DNA of 22,011 bases from an uncultured Actinomycetes bacterium (lineage in GTDB: Bacteria; Actinomycetota; Acidimicrobiia; Acidimicrobiales; Ilumatobacteraceae): assembly GCA_903925985.1 (NCBI GenBank), contig CAIYHK010000326.1:1-22011 (forward strand), read 5' to 3'. This document shows positions 1 to 8,608 of the stretch, in pieces. The translations under genes and the position numbers were made by a program. The notes under the pieces are model-generated. The model was not told where the DNA came from and ran no database searches. It saw only the letters and a list, made by a program, of their open reading frames with translations. Position 1 is the first letter of the stretch. Each line of letters opens with the position of its first letter.

Positions 1-197
1 AAATGCCTTCGCTGTTTGACCTTCATCCAACTGCCGAGGCGTTGGAGCGCGAAGTGTTTGACATGTTCGGGATCACCTTTGATGGTCATCCGGACCTAAC
101 ACGCATCCTTATGCCGGAGGATTGGGAAGGCCATCCACTTCGCAAGGACTACTCGGTTGGCCGGATCCCAGTTCAGTTCAAAGGCTCGCCAGCATGA
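1..197 (+). CDS. nuoC: NADH-quinone oxidoreductase subunit C, operon 1 (3' end only)
   Basis: C-terminal 64 or so residues of the 30-kDa subunit of complex I, a peripheral-arm protein that packs on NuoD and carries no cofactor. The reading frame is open from the window edge (first whole codon at base 3), so the start lies upstream. The family signature is clear: an [10 protein letters not shown] stretch, then GHPD, then a GHPLRKDY motif close to the stop. The ATG at base 3 sits inside the conserved PSLFD region and is an internal Met, not a start. The stop overlaps the nuoD ATG as ATGA (194-197), so the two are translationally coupled. NuoC and NuoD are separate proteins here, unlike the fused NuoCD of E. 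coli. nuoA and nuoB of this operon should lie just upstream of the window. Confidence 0.95.
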   Translation, partial: MPSLFDLHPTAEALEREVFDMFGITFDGHPDLTRILMPEDWEGHPLRKDYSVGRIPVQFKGSPA

Positions 198-1540
198 GCA
201 CCACGGATATTCCGATCGCTGCTGCTGGCACCGACGAGGGCGGGCAAGAACTCCGTCCACGCAGCGAGTTAACTGCAAAGCAATTACTGCGTGAAGTTGG
301 TGCAGTGTTGCGGTTGTCCGAAAAGGAAGCCGCTGAACTCACCACTTCCATCTCCAACGACGTTGCTGACGATCAAACAATGATCATCAACATGGGCCCA
401 CAACACCCAAGTACTCACGGTGTCTTGCGTTTGATGCTTGAGTTGAAGGGCGAGACTGTTCTGCGGTGCAAACCCATAATTGGTTACCTGCACACAGGCA
501 TGGAGAAGACGGGTGAAGAACTCACCTATATGCAAGGTGGCACGAATGTCACCCGCATGGACTACGCGTCGCCATTCAATAACGAGCTTGTGTTCTCACT
601 CACCACCGAGAAGTTGCTTGGCATCGACGCCGACATCCCTGAGCGCGCCACATGGATTCGCATGCTTCTTTCAGAGCTGAACCGTATGAGCAGCCACCTC
701 TTGTTCCTCGCCACAAACGGGATGGACATTGGTGCGGTGTCAATGATGATTTATGGCTGGCGTGAGCGCGAGGAAGTGTTGCGGTTTTTCCAGAAGGTCA
801 CTGGACTCCGCATGAACCACAACTTCGTGCGTCCTGGTGGAGTCGCAGCAGACCTTCCAGCTGGCTGGCGCGATGATGTGCTGGAGATCCTTGAGGCTTT
901 GCCCGCTCGCCTCGAGGAATATGACATCTTGATGACCGGTCAGCCGATCTGGCGTGAGCGGTTGCAGGGAGTCGGTGTAATTACCGCCGACGAAGCAGTA
1001 GCACTTGGTGCAACGGGTCCAATCTTGAGGTCCACTGGAGTTGCTTGGGACCTGCGACGCTCAATGCCGTACATGAAATATGACGAGGTTGAATTCGATG
1101 TCATCGTCGGGTCTTACGGCGATGCATTTGACCGCTACGCAATTCGATTCAATGAGATTCGTGAATCAATGCGCATCGTCTATCAAATTCTGGAAAAGAT
1201 GCCGAAGGGTGATTACCGAATCCAAAATAAGAAGGTAACTCCACCACCGCGTGCTCGCATTGATGAATCAATGGAAGCGTTGATTCACCACTTCAAGATT
1301 TTCACTGAAGGATTCAAGGTCCCAGAGGGCGAAGCGTATGTTGCAATCGAAAGCCCGCGCGGCGAAATTGGTTGCTACATCGTTAGCGATGGTTCCTCAA
1401 AGCCATACCGCATGCGTATGCGTGGCCCGTCGTTCATCAATATCCAAACTTTGCCGCACATGATGCGCGGTGGCTTGGTTGCTGATGCTGTTGCCGTTAT
1501 CTCTTCAGTCGACCCAGTTCTCGGTGAGGTAGATAGATGA
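194..1540 (+). CDS. nuoD: NADH-quinone oxidoreductase subunit D, operon 1
   Basis: 49-kDa subunit of complex I, 448 aa, forming the quinone-reduction site with NuoB and NuoH. Start chosen at ATG 194, overlapping the nuoC stop and preceded by CAAAGG at 179-184; an in-frame ATG at 122 would run deep into nuoC. The family motif GPQHPSTHG gives His75, equivalent to Thermus Nqo4 His38; RMDY gives Tyr124 (Nqo4 Tyr87) and GMDIG gives Asp178 (Nqo4 Asp139), so the canonical quinone site is intact. The protein ends in the usual DPV-x-GEVDR pattern. About 60 residues of acidic and alanine-rich sequence precede the conserved core, longer than in Thermus (about 25). nuoE follows with an ATGA overlap. Confidence 0.97.
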   Translation: MSTTDIPIAAAGTDEGGQELRPRSELTAKQLLREVGAVLRLSEKEAAELTTSISNDVADDQTMIINMGPQHPSTHGVLRLMLELKGETVLRCKPIIGYLHTGMEKTGEELTYMQGGTNVTRMDYASPFNNELVFSLTTEKLLGIDADIPERATWIRMLLSELNRMSSHLLFLATNGMDIGAVSMMIYGWREREEVLRFFQKVTGLRMNHNFVRPGGVAADLPAGWRDDVLEILEALPARLEEYDILMTGQPIWRERLQGVGVITADEAVALGATGPILRSTGVAWDLRRSMPYMKYDEVEFDVIVGSYGDAFDRYAIRFNEIRESMRIVYQILEKMPKGDYRIQNKKVTPPPRARIDESMEALIHHFKIFTEGFKVPEGEAYVAIESPRGEIGCYIVSDGSSKPYRMRMRGPSFINIQTLPHMMRGGLVADAVAVISSVDPVLGEVDR

Positions 1541-2124
1541 GTCGTTTCAATGATTCAAATGTCACGCTTGCTAAGGAAATCATTGGTCGCTTCCCGCGTG
1601 CTAAATCGGCAGTGATTCCGTTGCTGCATCTCGCTCAAGAACAAGATGGATATGTAACTCGTGATGCAATGTCGCACATCGCTGAGTTAGTAAATGTGAC
1701 CACCTCTGAGGTTTATGGCACCGCAACTTTCTACGAAATGTTCAAGTTTGAACCCATTGGCAAGTACTGCGTCAATGTGTGCACCAACATCGCGTGCCAA
1801 TTGGTTGGCGGCTGGGAGCTTCTAGAGCACGCCGAGGAGAAACTCGGTATCAAGGCAGGTTCGACTACCGACGATGGCCTCTTCACGATTGAAGATGTCG
1901 AGTGCATCGCTGCATGCACGGAGGCTCCTGCGATCCAAGTGAACTACCGCTATCGGTACAAGGTCACGGCGGAGAATCTTGATCAATTGATTGATGATCT
2001 GCGTGCGGGTCGCCTAGCTGATGAGATTCCACCGCACGGCACACTCGCGCGTGTGCGCCAAAACACAACTGAGGCTTGGGCGAACACCGGTATTGAAGCG
2101 CAAGCGAAAGTAGATGCGGGGTAA
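1537..2124 (+). CDS. nuoE: NADH-quinone oxidoreductase subunit E, operon 1
   Basis: 24-kDa subunit of the NADH dehydrogenase module, 195 aa, thioredoxin-like and carrying the off-path [2Fe-2S] cluster N1a. An N-terminal helical region (about 1-70) with the VYGTATFYEMF motif is followed by the cluster ligands Cys82, Cys87, Cys123 and Cys127, spaced exactly C-x4-C-x35-C-x3-C. A C-terminal tail of roughly 40 residues after the fold looks poorly conserved. It overlaps nuoD by four bases (ATGA) and is followed by nuoF after 5 bp. It pairs with NuoF; no copy of this gene exists in the second operon of the window. Confidence 0.97.
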   Translation: MSRFNDSNVTLAKEIIGRFPRAKSAVIPLLHLAQEQDGYVTRDAMSHIAELVNVTTSEVYGTATFYEMFKFEPIGKYCVNVCTNIACQLVGGWELLEHAEEKLGIKAGSTTDDGLFTIEDVECIAACTEAPAIQVNYRYRYKVTAENLDQLIDDLRAGRLADEIPPHGTLARVRQNTTEAWANTGIEAQAKVDAG

Positions 2125-2129
2125 TTGCG

Positions 2130-3530
2130 ATGAGTGAAAACACCACAGCCAATTACTCATTAGGTGGCCAAGTGCCCACCGGGCCAAAGATTCTGACATC
2201 GCGCTGGGAATCAGCAGATGGACACACTTATGACGGTTACGTGCGCACCGGCGGGTATACCGCGTTGCGTAAAGCATTGACCACGATGTCGCCCGCACAA
2301 GTTCATGACGAGGTGAAAGCTTCGGAGATGCAGGGCCGTGGTGGCGCGGGGTTCCCAGCTGGCACGAAGTGGGGCTTCCTTCCTGCCGATGTGCATCCTC
2401 GCTACTTGGTGATTAATGGTGATGAATCAGAGCCGGGTACCTACAAGGACCGTCTCTTGATGGAAAAGGATCCTCATCAATTAATTGAAGGCATCATCAT
2501 TGCGTGTTACGCATTCGGTGCTGCTCAGGCATTTCTTTATGTCCGCGGTGAAATGGCACTTGCGCAGGAGCGCCTTGCACAGGCGTTGAACGATGCATAT
2601 GCGAACAACTTGGTGGGCAAGCGCATTTGTGGCACTGACTTCAGTGTCGACATCACACTCACATGGGGTGCAGGGGCTTACATCGTTGGTGAAGAAACTG
2701 CGTTGATTGAAAGCCTCGAAGGAGAGCGTGGAATGCCACGCTTGAAGCCGCCTTTCTTTCCAGCTTCTAAGGGCCTCTACATGCAGCCAACGATTGTGAA
2801 CAATGTCGAGACCCTTTCGAATCTTCCGTACATCGTGAATCAAGGCGGCACAACCTTTAAAGATCTCGGTGGTGCGACTTCTTCGGGTATGCGTATCTTC
2901 GCCGTAAGTGGTCATGTCAACAAGCCGGGCGTGTTTGAAGTTCCAAACGGCATCACTACTTTCCGAATGTTGTTCGAAGCACCCGAGTACTGCGGTGGGG
3001 TGCGTGTTAACCGCAAGGTGAAAGCGTTCATTCCTGGTGGTGCATCAGCGATGTGGTTCTTTGATGAGCATCTTGATCTTCCGCTTGATAAACCAACAGT
3101 TGACCAGGCCGGTTCGATGCTTGGTTCGGGCGCAATCGTGGTGATGGATGAAACCACTGACATGGTGAAGGCTTGCTGGCGTGTTGTTCGTTTCTTCGCC
3201 CGTGAATCTTGTGGAAAGTGCACACCGTGTCGTGAGGGAACCACTTGGCTTGAACGCATCTTGCACCGCATACTCACCGGCAATGGCCGCCGCGAAGATC
3301 TTGACTTGCTATTTGAGGTAAGCGAATCCATCAGCCCCGGTCTTGCATGGCCTCCACGCCAGACCACGATTTGTCCGCTTGGTCCGTCTGCTGTTTCTCC
3401 TATCGCTTCAGCAGTCAACCGATTCCGTAATGAGTTTGAGCACTACATAGAGCACGGCCGAGCAATCGCCGGAGTTGAGTACGTGCCGATGCATGCTGGT
3501 TCAAGCCATGGAGCACACGCGCATGTCTGA
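2130..3530 (+). CDS. nuoF: NADH-quinone oxidoreductase subunit F (NADH- and FMN-binding), operon 1
   Basis: 51-kDa subunit, 466 aa, oxidising NADH and passing electrons via FMN to cluster N3. The NADH/FMN glycine-rich loop GRGGAGFPAG lies at 69-78, the second FMN-binding region GAGAYIVGEETALIESLEG at 180-198, and the N3 [4Fe-4S] ligands are Cys361, Cys364, Cys367 (ESCGKCTPCREG) and Cys415. The stretch just before Cys415 reads ISPGLAWPPRQTTICPLGPS, a few residues longer than the GKTIC/GRSFC form of E. coli or Thermus. The C-terminus is His-rich (HAGSSHGAHAHV). ATG 2130 has a GGGG stretch at 2118-2121. The stop at 3528-3530 lies 8 bases inside nuoG. Confidence 0.97.
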   Translation: MSENTTANYSLGGQVPTGPKILTSRWESADGHTYDGYVRTGGYTALRKALTTMSPAQVHDEVKASEMQGRGGAGFPAGTKWGFLPADVHPRYLVINGDESEPGTYKDRLLMEKDPHQLIEGIIIACYAFGAAQAFLYVRGEMALAQERLAQALNDAYANNLVGKRICGTDFSVDITLTWGAGAYIVGEETALIESLEGERGMPRLKPPFFPASKGLYMQPTIVNNVETLSNLPYIVNQGGTTFKDLGGATSSGMRIFAVSGHVNKPGVFEVPNGITTFRMLFEAPEYCGGVRVNRKVKAFIPGGASAMWFFDEHLDLPLDKPTVDQAGSMLGSGAIVVMDETTDMVKACWRVVRFFARESCGKCTPCREGTTWLERILHRILTGNGRREDLDLLFEVSESISPGLAWPPRQTTICPLGPSAVSPIASAVNRFRNEFEHYIEHGRAIAGVEYVPMHAGSSHGAHAHV

Positions 3531-5868
3531 TGTAAATGACACCGAAGTGCAAGAAACGCCAGTAGTGGTTAAGACCACTCTCAGCATCACGGTCGATGGT
3601 CGCGCTCACGAAGCCGAGCCCGGCCAGCTACTGATCGATGCCTGTGAAGATGCTGGTTCATACGTTCCACGTTTCTGTTACCACCCGCGCATGGAGCCGG
3701 TTGGAATGTGCAGGCAATGCCTGGTGGAAGTTGAGGGTCCACGCGGACCCATGATGGTTGTGTCATGCATGACCCCGGTTGCTGAGGGCCAAGTTGCACG
3801 CACCGAAACGCCGAGTGTCAAGCGCGCACAAGAAGGTGTGCTGGAACTCTTGCTCGCCAATCACCCACTTGATTGTCCTGTTTGTGACAAAGGCGGCGAA
3901 TGCCCGTTGCAGGATCAAGCGTTTTCTCATGGCCCTGGAGAGAGTCGTTTTGTCGAGGAAAAGCGCCATTATGAAAAGCCGATTCCGATCAGTGACCTCG
4001 TGTTCTTGGATCGTGAGCGCTGCATTCTTTGTGACCGATGCACTCGTTTTGCAGACGAAGTTGCCGGCGATCCTTTAATTTCATTTACTCAACGCGGCAA
4101 CAACACGCAGGTCAACACTTTCCCCGATGAGCCATTTGCTTCGTATTTCTCGGGCAACACGGTGCAGATTTGTCCAGTTGGTGCATTGACCGCGAAGCCG
4201 TATCGCTTTAAAGCGCGACCCTGGGATCTTGAGCAGCGTGAGAGCACCTGCACAACTTGTTCCGTTGGTTGTCGCACGGTCATTCAGTCATCGCGTGACG
4301 AACTGCTTCGATATCAAGGTTCAGATTCTGATGCTGTCAACTGGGGCTGGCTCTGCGATAAGGGTCGATTCAACTTTGAGAACGTGAATAGTGAAGATCG
4401 CCTTGAGCAACCGCTGATGCATGATGGCAGCAATCTTGTTCCTGTTGCCTGGTCGCAAGCATCGGCAGCAGTGGCTGAGGCACTCAAAACTGGTAAGGCT
4501 GCGATTCTTGGTGGTGCTCGGGGCACCAATGAAGATGCATTCGCCTGGGCGCGACTCGCCGATGCACTCGGTATCGAGATGCGCGATCCACAGTTGTCAG
4601 ATGGTCTTCCCGCTGAAGTCTTTGGTTTGCCGTCGGCATCAATTGAAGAGGCAGCAAATGCCACCACGATCATCGTCATCGCACCTGACCTGAAAGAAGA
4701 GCTCCCGGTTCTTTATTTGCGTCTGCGTGATGCTGCTGAAAAACGTCGCAGTCGAATTCTTGAATTCACCGCAGTGTCAACGGGTCTCACCAAGTATTCA
4801 TGGAAGTCGGTGCCCACTGAACCCGGACTCCAAGCGTCAGTCGTGCGCAACACGCTCGGTGAGGCCGCTGTCCGCGAACAACTCGGTAAGGGCAATGTGG
4901 TTGTGGTTGTGGGGCGCGCAAGCCTCGCTGAATCAGCGGATCACACGGTCGCTGCATTGTCAGCAGTTTTGGCTGAGGTTCCAGGTGCAAAAGTGCTGCC
5001 AGTCGTGCGCCGAGGAAATGTGCGTGGCGCTATTGCTGCAGGTTTGGGGTCCAACAGTAACGCGACTGAGATACTCACCGCTGCTGCAGCTGGAAAACTC
5101 GACACACTCGTCTTGCTTGGTGCCGATCCAATCGCTGACTTTCCTGACACCGACCTCGCACGGCGTGCAATTTCTGCCGTCCGCAATGTGATCTCGTTGG
5201 ATACCTTCCTCACAGAATCGACTGCACGTGCCAGTGTTGTTCTTCCTGCCAGTGCTTATGGCGAGAAGGAAGGAACCACGACCAATCTTGAAGGCCGTGT
5301 CACGAGTGTTGCCCAGAAGGTAACTGCAAGAGGAACCAGTCGTGCTGACTGGATGGTTGCAGTTGACATCGCATCACGACTCAACGTTGATCTTGGGTTT
5401 GATTCTGTTGAGTCAATCCAGCGAGCAATGATCGCCACTTCGGTGTTTGCGCCGATGGCCGATGGCGGTGCCAATACCCGCGAAGGCGTTCTGATTGATC
5501 AGCCCGCTACAGCACTTCCAGCGGTATCTGCCACTGCAGGTACGCATAGCTCATACGATCTGCGCCTCGTGGTTTCGCGTCGGATGTACGACAAAGGTGC
5601 AAGCACTGCACATAGTCCTTCACTTGTTGGCCTTGCTCAACGCAACGTTCTTCGCGTCAACTCGGCAGATCTTGCACGGATCGGAGTCGCATCAGGTACC
5701 TCTGTGCGAGCCACCAGTTCCAAAGCGAGTGTGAGTGTCACTGTGGAAGCTGATGATTCTGTTGGCCGTGGTGTTGCACATCTCACATTCAATGCACCGG
5801 GCATAAATGCCGGTGACCTCATTGATGTGAATGCTTCTGTGAACGACATCAAGGTGGAGACCCTCTGA
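3523..5868 (+). CDS. nuoG: NADH-quinone oxidoreductase subunit G, operon 1
   Basis: 75-kDa subunit, 781 aa, the Fe-S wire between NuoE/F and NuoI. Ligands in order: N1b [2Fe-2S] Cys52, 63, 66, 82; N5 His114, Cys118, 121, 127 (H-x3-C-x2-C-x5-C); N4 Cys167, 170, 173, 217; and the optional N7 cluster Cys243, 246, 250, 278. From about residue 290 comes a degenerate molybdopterin-oxidoreductase domain, including VLLGADPIADFP and VVLPASAYGEKEGTTTNLEGR, then a C-terminal dinucleotide-binding-like domain; no molybdenum chemistry is expected in this family. Start ATG 3523 has GGAG at 3510-3513. ATG 3508 and TTG 3475 are in frame upstream but lie deeper inside nuoF. The TGA shares one base with the nuoH ATG. 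Confidence 0.96.
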   Translation: MSDVNDTEVQETPVVVKTTLSITVDGRAHEAEPGQLLIDACEDAGSYVPRFCYHPRMEPVGMCRQCLVEVEGPRGPMMVVSCMTPVAEGQVARTETPSVKRAQEGVLELLLANHPLDCPVCDKGGECPLQDQAFSHGPGESRFVEEKRHYEKPIPISDLVFLDRERCILCDRCTRFADEVAGDPLISFTQRGNNTQVNTFPDEPFASYFSGNTVQICPVGALTAKPYRFKARPWDLEQRESTCTTCSVGCRTVIQSSRDELLRYQGSDSDAVNWGWLCDKGRFNFENVNSEDRLEQPLMHDGSNLVPVAWSQASAAVAEALKTGKAAILGGARGTNEDAFAWARLADALGIEMRDPQLSDGLPAEVFGLPSASIEEAANATTIIVIAPDLKEELPVLYLRLRDAAEKRRSRILEFTAVSTGLTKYSWKSVPTEPGLQASVVRNTLGEAAVREQLGKGNVVVVVGRASLAESADHTVAALSAVLAEVPGAKVLPVVRRGNVRGAIAAGLGSNSNATEILTAAAAGKLDTLVLLGADPIADFPDTDLARRAISAVRNVISLDTFLTESTARASVVLPASAYGEKEGTTTNLEGRVTSVAQKVTARGTSRADWMVAVDIASRLNVDLGFDSVESIQRAMIATSVFAPMADGGANTREGVLIDQPATALPAVSATAGTHSSYDLRLVVSRRMYDKGASTAHSPSLVGLAQRNVLRVNSADLARIGVASGTSVRATSSKASVSVTVEADDSVGRGVAHLTFNAPGINAGDLIDVNASVNDIKVETL

Positions 5869-7088
5869 TGATCATTTCGCTCGACCCGTTGTTGACTGAG
5901 GACTTCACGGCCACAGTCATAGCCATAGTGCTTCTTAAGGTGCTGGTCATCTTCGTAGTCGGTTTGGTTGCGACGATGTTGATGGTTTGGTTCGAGCGCA
6001 AGACCATCGCAGGAATGCAGAACCGAGTCGGCCCGAACAAGGCTGGCCCGTTTGGACTTCTACAAACACTTGCTGACGGCATCAAGTTGTTCTTCAAAGA
6101 AGACCTCCTACCGGTGAAAGCCGACAAGTTCGTTTTCCGTTTTGCGCCGTACCTGTCTTTCGTTCCTGCGTTCTTAGCGTTTGCTGTGATCCCAGTCGGC
6201 GGTGATTTCCGTGGTGATACGGGAGGCATTGTTACATGGTTCGGTCATGCAACCAGAGTGCAACTAGCGGATCCCCCAGTCGGTTTCTTGTTTGCTCTCG
6301 CAATTTCCTCGATTGCGGTTTATGGCATCATGCTCGCTGGTTGGTCATCTGGTTCGAAGTACCCGTTGCTCGGAAGTGTGCGTGCATCTGCACAGATGAT
6401 TTCCTATGAAGCAGCATTGGCACTTTCATTCGGCGCAGTTGTGCTTGTTGCAGGCACGATGTCAACGAGTGGGATTGTCAATGTTCAAGAGACACTCGGC
6501 GACTGGCATGTAGTTGCCACTGGATTTGTGCCGTTCGTAATTTTCTTGATGGCGGCCACAGCGGAACTCAACAGGCCTCCATTTGACCTCGTTGAAGCTG
6601 AGCAAGAGTTGGTCGGTGGTTTCAACACGGAGTATTCATCGATTCGGTTTGCATTGTTCTTCCTTGCTGAGTTCATGAACACGATCACAATGTCGGCAGT
6701 AATTGTCACGCTGTTCTTCGGTGGCCCACAGCCAATTCGCATCGGTGACACTGCGCTTGACATTCCTCTAATTCCAAACGATCTCGAGGGAACCATTTGG
6801 CTGCTTGGAAAAGTCTTGGTCTTCCTCTATGTATACGTGTGGCTGCGTGGCACCTTGCCACGACTCCGCTATGACCAACTCATGAACCTCGGTTGGAAGC
6901 TTCTGATTCCAACCTCGCTTGGCTGGTTCATGCTGCTCGCAGCGCAGAATGTCGGCCAGGATCGGGGCTGGAATACCGGTGTAGTTACCGCAGTTTCAAT
7001 CGCAGTGATTCTCATCTGCGTGATGATTGTTCAGGCGGCGCTGAAAGTTAGTGCTGCAAACCGTGAACGTGAAGGATCGGTGTTCTGA
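5868..7088 (+). CDS. nuoH: NADH-quinone oxidoreductase subunit H, operon 1
   Basis: Membrane subunit, 406 aa, lining the quinone cavity and starting the proton-coupling E-channel. Multiple hydrophobic helices are visible. Canonical motifs: ERK at 43-45, [13 protein letters not shown] at 51-63, [12 protein letters not shown] at 68-79, AQMISYE at 175-181, AELNRPPFD at 232-240, EAEQELVGG at 243-251 and NTEYS at 253-257. This set matches conventional complex I and contrasts with NuoH2 at 18303-19358. It is longer than the usual 320-370 residues, partly because of a loop near 110-135 and a charged C-terminal tail. The start overlaps the nuoG stop by one base (TGATG), preceded by AAGGTGGAG at 5851-5859; the stop has the same one-base overlap with nuoI. 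Confidence 0.97.
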   Translation: MIISLDPLLTEDFTATVIAIVLLKVLVIFVVGLVATMLMVWFERKTIAGMQNRVGPNKAGPFGLLQTLADGIKLFFKEDLLPVKADKFVFRFAPYLSFVPAFLAFAVIPVGGDFRGDTGGIVTWFGHATRVQLADPPVGFLFALAISSIAVYGIMLAGWSSGSKYPLLGSVRASAQMISYEAALALSFGAVVLVAGTMSTSGIVNVQETLGDWHVVATGFVPFVIFLMAATAELNRPPFDLVEAEQELVGGFNTEYSSIRFALFFLAEFMNTITMSAVIVTLFFGGPQPIRIGDTALDIPLIPNDLEGTIWLLGKVLVFLYVYVWLRGTLPRLRYDQLMNLGWKLLIPTSLGWFMLLAAQNVGQDRGWNTGVVTAVSIAVILICVMIVQAALKVSAANREREGSVF

Positions 7089-7735
7089 TGGGTTACCTCG
7101 GAGGATTCCTCGTAACAATCCGCCAACACGGGAAGCGCAATCGTGTCACCACCGAATACTCGGGTGGCCGAGTATTCAAGCGGGGCAAAGGCGACAAGAA
7201 GGACCAGAAGATTGAAAAGCCCGAGCGTCTGCATGGTCGTCACGTCCTAAATCGTTACGAAGATGGCATGGAGAAGTGCATCGGCTGTGAGCTTTGTGCC
7301 GGTGTGTGCCCAGCTAAGTGCATTTATGTTCGTGGTGCGGACAACGATCCCGAGAATCCAACTTCACCTGGTGAGCGTTACGGGTTTGTCTACGAGATCA
7401 ACTACTTGCGTTGCATCCACTGCGATCTTTGTGTTGAGGCGTGCCCAACTGAGGCAATCACTGAGACCAAGTTGTTTGAGTTCTCATTCACGAATCGCCG
7501 TGATGCGATCTACACCAAGTCTGAATTGTTAGTGGATGCATCGGGTAAGCCGCAGCAGCTTCCTTGGGAAGACTGGCGTGAAGGTGAGGACCTTCACACG
7601 AGCGGGTGGATGCGTGCAACAGCTCCTTCGGGCGACGCTGACTTCGAAGGTGTTGCCGGATGGAGCGGAGAGCTAGGTCACGGAGTTCGTGAACCCGAGC
7701 CAAGCCAAGACATTCGTGATGCGGAGGACAACTAG
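7088..7735 (+). CDS. nuoI: NADH-quinone oxidoreductase subunit I (ferredoxin-like), operon 1
   Basis: 23-kDa subunit, 215 aa, carrying clusters N6a and N6b between NuoG and NuoB. Two ferredoxin motifs are plain: Cys64, 67, 70, 74 ([12 protein letters not shown]) and Cys109, 112, 115, 119 ([12 protein letters not shown]). A basic N-terminal segment (about 15-50, many Lys and Arg) would face the membrane. A C-terminal extension of roughly 80 residues rich in Trp, Gly and acids has no motif I recognise. The ATG shares a base with the nuoH stop, and the TAG shares a base with the GTG start of nuoJ, so translation is coupled both ways. Confidence 0.97.
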   Translation: MGYLGGFLVTIRQHGKRNRVTTEYSGGRVFKRGKGDKKDQKIEKPERLHGRHVLNRYEDGMEKCIGCELCAGVCPAKCIYVRGADNDPENPTSPGERYGFVYEINYLRCIHCDLCVEACPTEAITETKLFEFSFTNRRDAIYTKSELLVDASGKPQQLPWEDWREGEDLHTSGWMRATAPSGDADFEGVAGWSGELGHGVREPEPSQDIRDAEDN

Positions 7736-8280
7736 TGGAGCTCTTCGTGTTTGTAGCCGCATCAATCATGGTGCTGGCTGGCGCAATCGGGGTTGTCACT
7801 CGCAGCAATCCTGTTCACGCAGCATTGAGCATGGTGCTCACGTTGTTCGGAGTTGCAGTCATGTTCGTATCGCTGGAAGCACACTTCCTCGCCGCAGTGC
7901 AGGTGATTGTGTACGCGGGTGCGATTGTGGTGCTTTTCCTGTTCGTGATCATGTTGCTTGGTGTTGATAAAGCAGAAGATGTGCACACTGAGCCACTGAA
8001 GGTTCAACGCCCATTGGCATTGATTGTGGCCACCGGGATTGCCGGTGTGCTTGTGGCAGCGATGTTCGCAGGGCGTGACACGATTGCTAGCGGTCGAGCA
8101 TCTATTGACCTACCCACTGTCGAAGATTCGGATGCGAATACACGGCAATTGGCACGGTTGATTTTTTCGGACTACGTGGTGGCGTTTGAGGTCACGTCGG
8201 TATTGCTTGTGATTGCGGTGGTTGGCACAGTGTTGCTTGCACGCAAGCGTCGTGGTGAGAAGTCTGAGGTGTCCGTATGA
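7735..8280 (+). CDS. nuoJ: NADH-quinone oxidoreductase subunit J, operon 1
   Basis: Small membrane subunit of the proton-pumping arm, 181 aa, with about five hydrophobic helices. The third contains the family's glycine-containing stretch VYAGAIVVLFLFVIM, where a pi-bulge lies in known structures and which takes part in the quinone-linked conformational change. An early RSNPVHAALSM loop also matches the family. Start is GTG 7735, overlapping the nuoI TAG by one base, with a purine-rich GCGGAGGA at 7721-7728. The charged C-terminus (ARKRRGEKSEVSV) is cytoplasmic. The stop overlaps nuoK as ATGA. Confidence 0.95.
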   Translation: MELFVFVAASIMVLAGAIGVVTRSNPVHAALSMVLTLFGVAVMFVSLEAHFLAAVQVIVYAGAIVVLFLFVIMLLGVDKAEDVHTEPLKVQRPLALIVATGIAGVLVAAMFAGRDTIASGRASIDLPTVEDSDANTRQLARLIFSDYVVAFEVTSVLLVIAVVGTVLLARKRRGEKSEVSV

Positions 8281-8606
8281 TCGCTGCGCTGATTGCCGAG
8301 ATCAAGCCGAATTCGACCTGGTATTTGGTTTTGGCAGCGCTCCTCTTTGCCATTGGCACACTTGGGGTAATGGTGCGGCGTAATGCACTGGTGCTTTTTA
8401 TGTGCATTGAGCTCATGTTGAATGCGGTAAACCTTTCTTTCGTCGCTTTGGCAAAAGAGATGGACGACATCAATGGCCAGGCTGTGGTCTTTTTTGTTCT
8501 GGTGGTTGCAGCAGCCGAGGTAGTTATTGGTCTCGGAATCGTCGTAGCGATCATGCGTAAGCGCGTGTCCGCCAGCGTCGACGATCTAGCGGAGCTGAAG
8601 GGCTGA
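8277..8606 (+). CDS. nuoK: NADH-quinone oxidoreductase subunit K, operon 1
   Basis: Smallest membrane subunit, 109 aa, three helices, homologous to MrpC. The two buried glutamates needed for proton transfer are present: Glu45 in MCIELMLNAVNL and Glu81 in VAAAEVVIGLG. ATG 8277 overlaps the nuoJ TGA. Its last codons (GAAGGGCTGA, 8597-8606) double as the ribosome binding site for nuoL, whose ATG is 2 bp beyond the stop; the same junction occurs in operon 2. Confidence 0.97.
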   Translation: MIAALIAEIKPNSTWYLVLAALLFAIGTLGVMVRRNALVLFMCIELMLNAVNLSFVALAKEMDDINGQAVVFFVLVVAAAEVVIGLGIVVAIMRKRVSASVDDLAELKG

Positions 8607-8608
8607 TC

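Noticed and set aside
2912..3418. A 168-codon - strand open frame opposite nuoF
   Set aside because: Low-complexity Ser/Arg/Thr translation and complete overlap with the conserved N3 and FMN regions of NuoF. Shadow frame.
3475..3522. Upstream TTG or ATG starts for nuoG
   Set aside because: They would lengthen the overlap with nuoF, and only ATG 3523 has a well-spaced GGAG.
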